Shown: positions 59,066 to 64,000 of the stretch, in pieces
Position numbering within the stretch: position 1 is the first letter of the stretch
How the letters are laid out: the number at the start of each line of letters is the position of its first letter
Source of the DNA: Corylus avellana
Lineage: Eukaryota > Streptophyta > Magnoliopsida > Fagales > Betulaceae
Direction of reading: 5' to 3'
Assembly (NCBI RefSeq): GCF_901000735.1
Contig: NC_081543.1
Span: forward strand, 21,471,515-21,535,514
Length of the DNA: 64,000 nucleotides
Translations under genes and position numbers: made by a program
Notes under the pieces: model-generated
Told to the model about the DNA's origin: nothing
What the model saw: only the letters and a program-made list of their open reading frames with translations
The model's database searches: none

Positions 59066-59747
59066 GGGAAATGATTATAAAATAAAAAAATAAAAAAAAT
59101 TTGGTTTAGTGGGGACCGTGAACGCACGTCTTGTATTAGTCTCCCCTTCTTGAAAAGAACTCTTCCTCGAGTTAAGTTCCAAATCCTCTGGTGGAAAATA
59201 TTCAAAAATGTCTGCCATGTTGAATTTTGATGATATTGCCAAGTCCTCGGGAAGATCAACAACATATGCATTATCGTTAATCTTTTTAAGTATTTTGCAT
59301 GGACCATACTTCTTATTCCTAAGCTTTCCAGAAGCACTAGTCTGCAATTGCCCCTTGCGTAAATACACTGTCACAATATCTCATTCTCGAAAAATCTTCG
59401 ACTGCCGACCCTTGTTTGCTGCTGTCTTGTACTTAGCATAGGATTCTTCTAGATGCTAGCGAACTCCCTCTTGGGTAGTTTTTACCATTCTTCTAAATAC
59501 TTGGCTGCCACACTAGCTCTCGGTAACTTAGGTAAAGCTGCAAGATCTACTACATACTCGGAATTCTCCCATAAACGACTTCAAACGGTGCCTTCCAAGT
59601 AGATCGATTCACCATGTTGTTGTAGGCAAACTCAGCCTGAGCTAAAGCTAGGTCCCACGCTTTGGTATGTCACCTGCAATACACTGAAGTCAATTGCCTA
59701 AAGTTTGATTAACAACTTCTGTTTGACTGTCTGTTTGCGGATGGTAT
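59066..59747 (-). pseudogene. Gypsy integrase C-terminal remnant (chromovirus-like)
   Basis: The minus strand reads, with frame breaks, QTEVVNQTLG near 59725, a segment with [13 protein letters not shown], then VTVYLRKGQ (59374 on), KLRNKKYGPCKILKKINDNA and FNMADIFEYFPPEDLE. This is the end of the integrase core and its GPY/F-type C-terminal domain. The upstream part is cut off at 59748 by an LTR. At least three stops or shifts make it inactive. Confidence 0.75.
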
Positions 59748-62275
59748 TGTTCCTAATACCCACCTAAATTAATAGACGAATATTCGGTACATTTTACTCG
59801 CAAGTGCACAAGATCAAAACAACAGAAGTTGTGTTGCAAAAAATTTTTTTTTATTTAAACTAACTTTATTTTAACCTAGTTCCGCAATTTCGAATTATGT
59901 CGTGCAAAATTAAAATAAACTAATTAAAATGATTAAAACGATTAATGAAAAAACACTAAGGTTATCCGAATCCACCTCGCCAAATCAAACAACACATTCT
60001 TGCATTTTATGCATACAACCGACAACAATAAGCTTTATACATTGTTCAAAATTCGTAAACATGCATATTAAATCATTCGATGAATCCAACCGTTAAATGA
60101 ATCGCAATGAATATCCAATTGGGATGAAATCATCCGCTGTATCCGTTTGATATACGAATCACAATGGATATAAGTCTCAATCAAATCATTCGATGTATCC
60201 ATGGATGAAACACAACAAATATAAAACTTGCATGAATAAAAGACAAAACATTCCATCAAATGAAATTAATCAAGCAATTGAATTGACATTGAACAACAAT
60301 TGGATCAAACATTGAATTGAATACATAAACGACAAGAACATGATTGTTTATCAATGATGAGGCTTCACCTTCAACCTTAGTTGAAGGTTTTAGCCTCTCA
60401 CGATCACAAAACTCATAGTTATATGAATTGAAATCATAAAAATCCTAAAAATTACAAAGAAAAACGAAGCATGGTTTTAAGTGCCAAAATATTCATATTT
60501 AAGCTCTAAACTTATATTTGTTAATTCCTTAGTTTTGTTAGTTTGTGCTATTTTATTTCCTTTTTGCATTTTCTTTGTTTTATAGGTCATGGAAGAAAAG
60601 AAAGCGTTTCTGGAAAAGTTTCAAGCTTAAAGGGCAAATTGGAAAGACCTAGAAGATTTGGTTAAGTTTAACCAAATAAGGGAAATGATTAAATCAGAAT
60701 TTCTCAAATTGAAGTCAAAATCGCATTTGATTCAAATTTGGATTCTGCATATGTCTCAGTATTTTGATCATAACTTTCAGCTCTAATATCCGATTGAGGT
60801 GATTTAAGCAGAATTCAAAAGCTAACACAAAATTATACAAATCATTGTGAAATAGTGTTTTGCTAATTCGGACTGTCACTGTGCCAAAATCACCTCGTAC
60901 GATAGGAAGACAATTCTGGACGAATCCTATTCTGATTTGGACTTAGGTTTTCCTTATCTTAAGTGAACTAGGACTTAAATCTCTGAATTTCCTAAGATTA
61001 ATAGGGCTTCTAGGACTCTCCTAAGCCCTATAAATAGACCTCTAAGCCTCATAATTCAATACACAATTTGAAGGGGACAACATTTGGGAGAGGAATTGGA
61101 GGCTACTTCTAGAAGCGGTTTTCAGTTCTTTCTTTCCCTTTTCTTTTTAGTTTTATTTTAATTATGTGTAACTAATACTTAAGGAGGGCTAGATTGAAGC
61201 CCTAATTATGTTTATTTAATATTTCAATATTGGCGCCTTTATGATAATTATATTGTGTTGCTTAACTTGATTATAATTCCTGTTTTCTTGAATTCCTCAT
61301 ATGTATGTGATTGGCCATTATATGCATGTGGTATGAATTAGTTAATTAAATCAATTTGGATGATCGAGTCCTGGGTTTAATAAGAGTAACAAAAGAAATC
61401 CACACCAGGTTCTTGGGTTAATCAATATGGGAAACAGGGAGTAGACACTCATGCTAAATTTTTTAAGAAAGAAAAGAATTGGAGTAGACACCCATGCCTA
61501 ATTCATTGCTTAGGAAAATTAATAGCTTAAGGAGTAGACACCCATACCCTTAGGTTGGCAAACATTAAGTATTCATAATATAATTTGATCATTGGCATAT
61601 TGTTATATTATCTAAGTATGAGTAGTGGTGGATATCAAAGCCCTACCTTTAGCTTTTCATTTATCTTCATATCTTTTTATTTCTTTTTCACAATATCAAT
61701 TTAGTGACAATTTGATATTTTCATCAATTCAAAAATAAAATCAACAATCCTCGTGTGATCGATCTCGTACTTGCTGCACTATACTATCGTTTGATCTTGT
61801 GTACTTGCGAGTAAAATGTACTAAATATTATCTATTAATTTAGGTAGTATTTGGCACAACACAAGGGCTCAAGAACGATAACAGGTCGCCTTTTTCCTCT
61901 AAACGGTGCCTCCCGATGTGTTTTACAAAAGAAAATGTGATATTTAAACTAAAACATTAGGGCTTCAGCACTGCCAGGTCAGCGCGGGTGCGCTCGATCG
62001 CAGTCTAGGTGCACTCGGGTCTTCAGGGCTTCTGCGGCACAGCACTTAAGCGTTGCGTGTAGGGCTGACGTGGACGTGTGCTCGAGTATAAGTTTTACAA
62101 AAGAAATGCATTTCTTCAATTTCTTCGCAATTTCCACACCAAATACTGCAATTTTCTCTCAATGACCAGTAAAATACTAAAACACCAAAACTACCCAAAA
62201 CGTCAGAAATAAAATAAAGCTAAGGGCTTAACAAATACCAGTTAAGGAGCCCAAATATTCAATATTTGGCACTCA
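59748..62275 (-). repeat. 3' LTR of a minus-strand Athila-like element, split by another LTR
   Basis: The plus-strand left end is TGTTCCTAATACCCACC at 59748; the right end is AATATTTGGCACTCA at 62275, next to the minus-strand purine tract AAGTTTGGGGGA. The LTR sequence runs 59748-60471 and resumes at about 61862, where the U3 with CGCTCGATCGCA words (61985-62090) follows. The segment 60472-61861 is a foreign plus-strand LTR. Confidence 0.75.
60472..61861 (+). mobile_element. Plus-strand solo LTR nested in the reverse LTR
   Basis: Starts TGGTTTTAAGTGCCAAAATATTC, has TATAAATAG at 61029-61037 and the 'ACACCCATGCC' series, and ends TTTGGCACAACA. It lacks the CTCGAG/CGATCG palindrome cluster seen in the other members. 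Flanks AAGCA and CAAGG do not match, so the insertion site has been altered or the borders are off by a few bases. Confidence 0.7.
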
Positions 62276-63640
62276 TCCCCCAAACTTAAATTTTGCTAGT
62301 ACCTTAACAAAACAAAATGAAAAACAACATCAAAACAAGAAACATAAGTCCTCTGTCGTGGGATAAACGATTGCATTTAGCATATGCAACAAGCCTTTTA
62401 AACCCCTAGGCATCCCTAGAGGACGAGGGAAGTCTCGTGAGGGTTTAATAGCAACGATACCCACAAACATTTTAAGCACTCTATTATTGACAAACAAGGC
62501 CTTCCACACAAACACATGGTTTTTTGACATCATGAGCAAATTTAACACAATGATAACCACAAACACATCATCAAGTCAACCACAAATCATTCAACTCAAA
62601 GATGGAAATTTGAGACACACATGTTCCAATAAGTGCAATGTGAGACCAACATACCATCATAGGCTTCAACTTTTGTCAAAGTTGGGTGTACCTTAAAAGT
62701 TATAGGAATTCACTCAGATGAAACAACCAAGGCTTAAATCAAGACATGCACTTTTTTTTTTTTTTTCTTTTTTGCTTTTTGTAGGCTATGCAATGCTTGG
62801 CTCCCTTAAGCTTTCTAATTGACCTATGTAACGAGTGTTGGGCCAGTGACTCCCAAACCAGATGGTCTTAGGGCACTAGTTGTAGAAACATCCCTAAAGG
62901 CTTAATTACTTAAGTCAACAAGGCTACGAAGCTAAACTAGCCATACAACCAACCAAGTTAGATTTCCCATCTTTTTACGCGAACACTCAATGCTTAGTAA
63001 GGCATGAGGTCCGATTACTAAATGAGAGGCTCAAATTGAATTTTTTTTTTTTTTTTTTCAAGCCAAGGTTTCATCACACTTCATCCTACAAATCTCAAGA
63101 TACACCCTAATCAAGTTAAAACTTATACCTCACAGATTCTATGCTAGTGTGCTCGTGGTGATAAACTCAAACATGTGAAGTCTCTTTAATCCAACAATGA
63201 GTCAAAAGACTTAGATTCCTAATTGCATGCTATGTTCAAGATGCTAAACTGACCAATGACATGCAAACCATAGTAAGGGTGTTACCCATGCTCAATCAAC
63301 AACATAGCAAAAACATTTATTTTATTTTTATTTTTTTATAATAAACAACAAAAATAAACAACAAAGATAACACGACAAGGACTGAAATGTCTATCCCACC
63401 ACCAAACTAAAATGACACATTGTCCCCAATGTCAATGTGTCTAGAAATCAATACCAGAAAGGCGTAAGGCGGGTGTAATGTAGGAGAACGCTCCCCCAAA
63501 CTTGAATAGCAGACACTTAACCTAAAAAACACAGCAAAACAAAAATAAAACAAACAAACAAGATCAAATGCAATGTAAAAGAATGAGGGTTGCCTCCCAC
63601 AAGCGCTAAGTTTTAAGTCTTCAGCTAGACTCTCCATAAT
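62276..63640 (-). other. Non-coding 3' segment of the right-edge Athila-like element
   Basis: Shares TTAAGCTTTCTAATTGAC (62806-62823), poly(T) tracts at the homologous place (62751-62766) and at 63040-63058, ACACATTGTCCCCAATG (63415-63431) and the TGCCTCCCAC...GCGCTAAG block (63591-63609), which marks the end of pol in this group. Confidence 0.8.
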
Positions 63641-64000
63641 AGACGACAATCACTCCGATTAACACGGATTCTCCAACAATGTCGTCTTAATCTCCGTACT
63701 CCTCAACTCCAAGAATGTTTTTAGCCTCTATCCATTCACCTTGAAAGTGTTATTGTTCTTCAGATTCTCAATCTCGATGGCCCCATGAGGAAAAACTAAC
63801 CGAATGATAAATGGGCCTATCCATCGAGATTTCAACTTACTTGGGAAGAGATGCAATCGTGAGTTGTAAAAAAGGACTTTCTGACCAAGCTTAAAAGATC
63901 GTCTTAAAATGCTCTGGTCATGAGCCTTCTTCATCTATGCCTTATACCACTTTGCACAATCATAAGCATCATTCCTCAGCTCCTCTAATTCATTGAGTTG
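63641..64000 (-). pseudogene. Integrase C-terminus of Athila-like element, runs off window
   Basis: The minus strand reads NELEELRNDAYDCAKWYK from the right edge, a stop, then the frame 63934-63728 with [18 protein letters not shown] and [20 protein letters not shown], the integrase C-terminal domain also seen at 42200-42380. A second stop falls in FKVNG*RLK. Two in-frame stops in 360 bp indicate a dead copy. Confidence 0.8.

Overview
The window looks like a repeat-dense, AT-rich stretch of a dicot (probably woody) plant nuclear genome. The grounds are an intron-containing R2R3-MYB gene, plant-type Ty3/gypsy elements with Athila/Tat-like pol, a Cassandra-type LTR carrying a 5S-rRNA promoter, TRIM elements with initiator-Met tRNA primer sites, hAT and CACTA-like DNA transposon remnants, and TATAAATAG promoters in most LTRs. 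I cannot name the species. I see no tRNA gene, functional rRNA gene or CRISPR array. The only convincing host gene is the MYB gene at 31318-32520.

Layout. 1-4836: minus-strand non-autonomous gypsy element E1 (3' LTR end 1-120, gag-like frame with CCHC knuckle and in-frame 96-bp repeats, Asp-tRNA-type primer site, 5' LTR 3652-4836). It sits in a plus-strand relative E2 (LTR 5773-6978), which itself interrupts a minus-strand hAT/TTF transposase pseudogene (6979-9082). A reverse LTR follows to a 100-N gap (10675-10774). The block 3690-10674 is then repeated almost perfectly at 10775-17409, most simply two overlapping contig ends (haplotypes) left unmerged. 17424-25610: host spacer, a solo LTR with TSD ACCTT (19049-21087), a second solo LTR with TSD AGAGT 30 bp later (21118-22441), and a foldback element holding a third solo LTR with TSD GATAC (23317-25523), which in turn holds a CACTA-like MITE. 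25611-35879: mostly single-copy-looking sequence with the MYB gene. 35889-37019: probable poly(A) retroposon. 37413-45280: the most complete gypsy element (gag tail, PR, RT, RNase H, INT), with a large 5' deletion and frameshifts. 45281-50016: spacer with a Cassandra-type LTR. 50017-53736: a minus-strand non-autonomous gypsy relative with a plant-transposon-domain-like ORF, broken by a tandem TRIM array (53737-55885; two exact 876-bp head-to-tail units plus a tail). 55886-64000: copia relic, degraded copy of the 2-kb LTR family, chromovirus-like integrase tail, and the 3' part of another minus-strand Athila-like element whose LTR is split by a plus-strand LTR.

How the parts relate. The autonomous-type element at 37413-45280 is a plausible relative of the enzyme source for elements E1, E2 and the 50-kb element, because all share LTR architecture (palindromic U3 cluster, TATAAATAG, similar termini), a purine tract of the form AAGTTTGnGG and a conserved non-coding 3' segment. 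The MYB gene resembles the MYB20/42/43/85 group linked to secondary-wall and lignin control, and has its own TATA box, one intron and a poly(A) signal. Boundaries were read by eye; no database search or alignment program was available.
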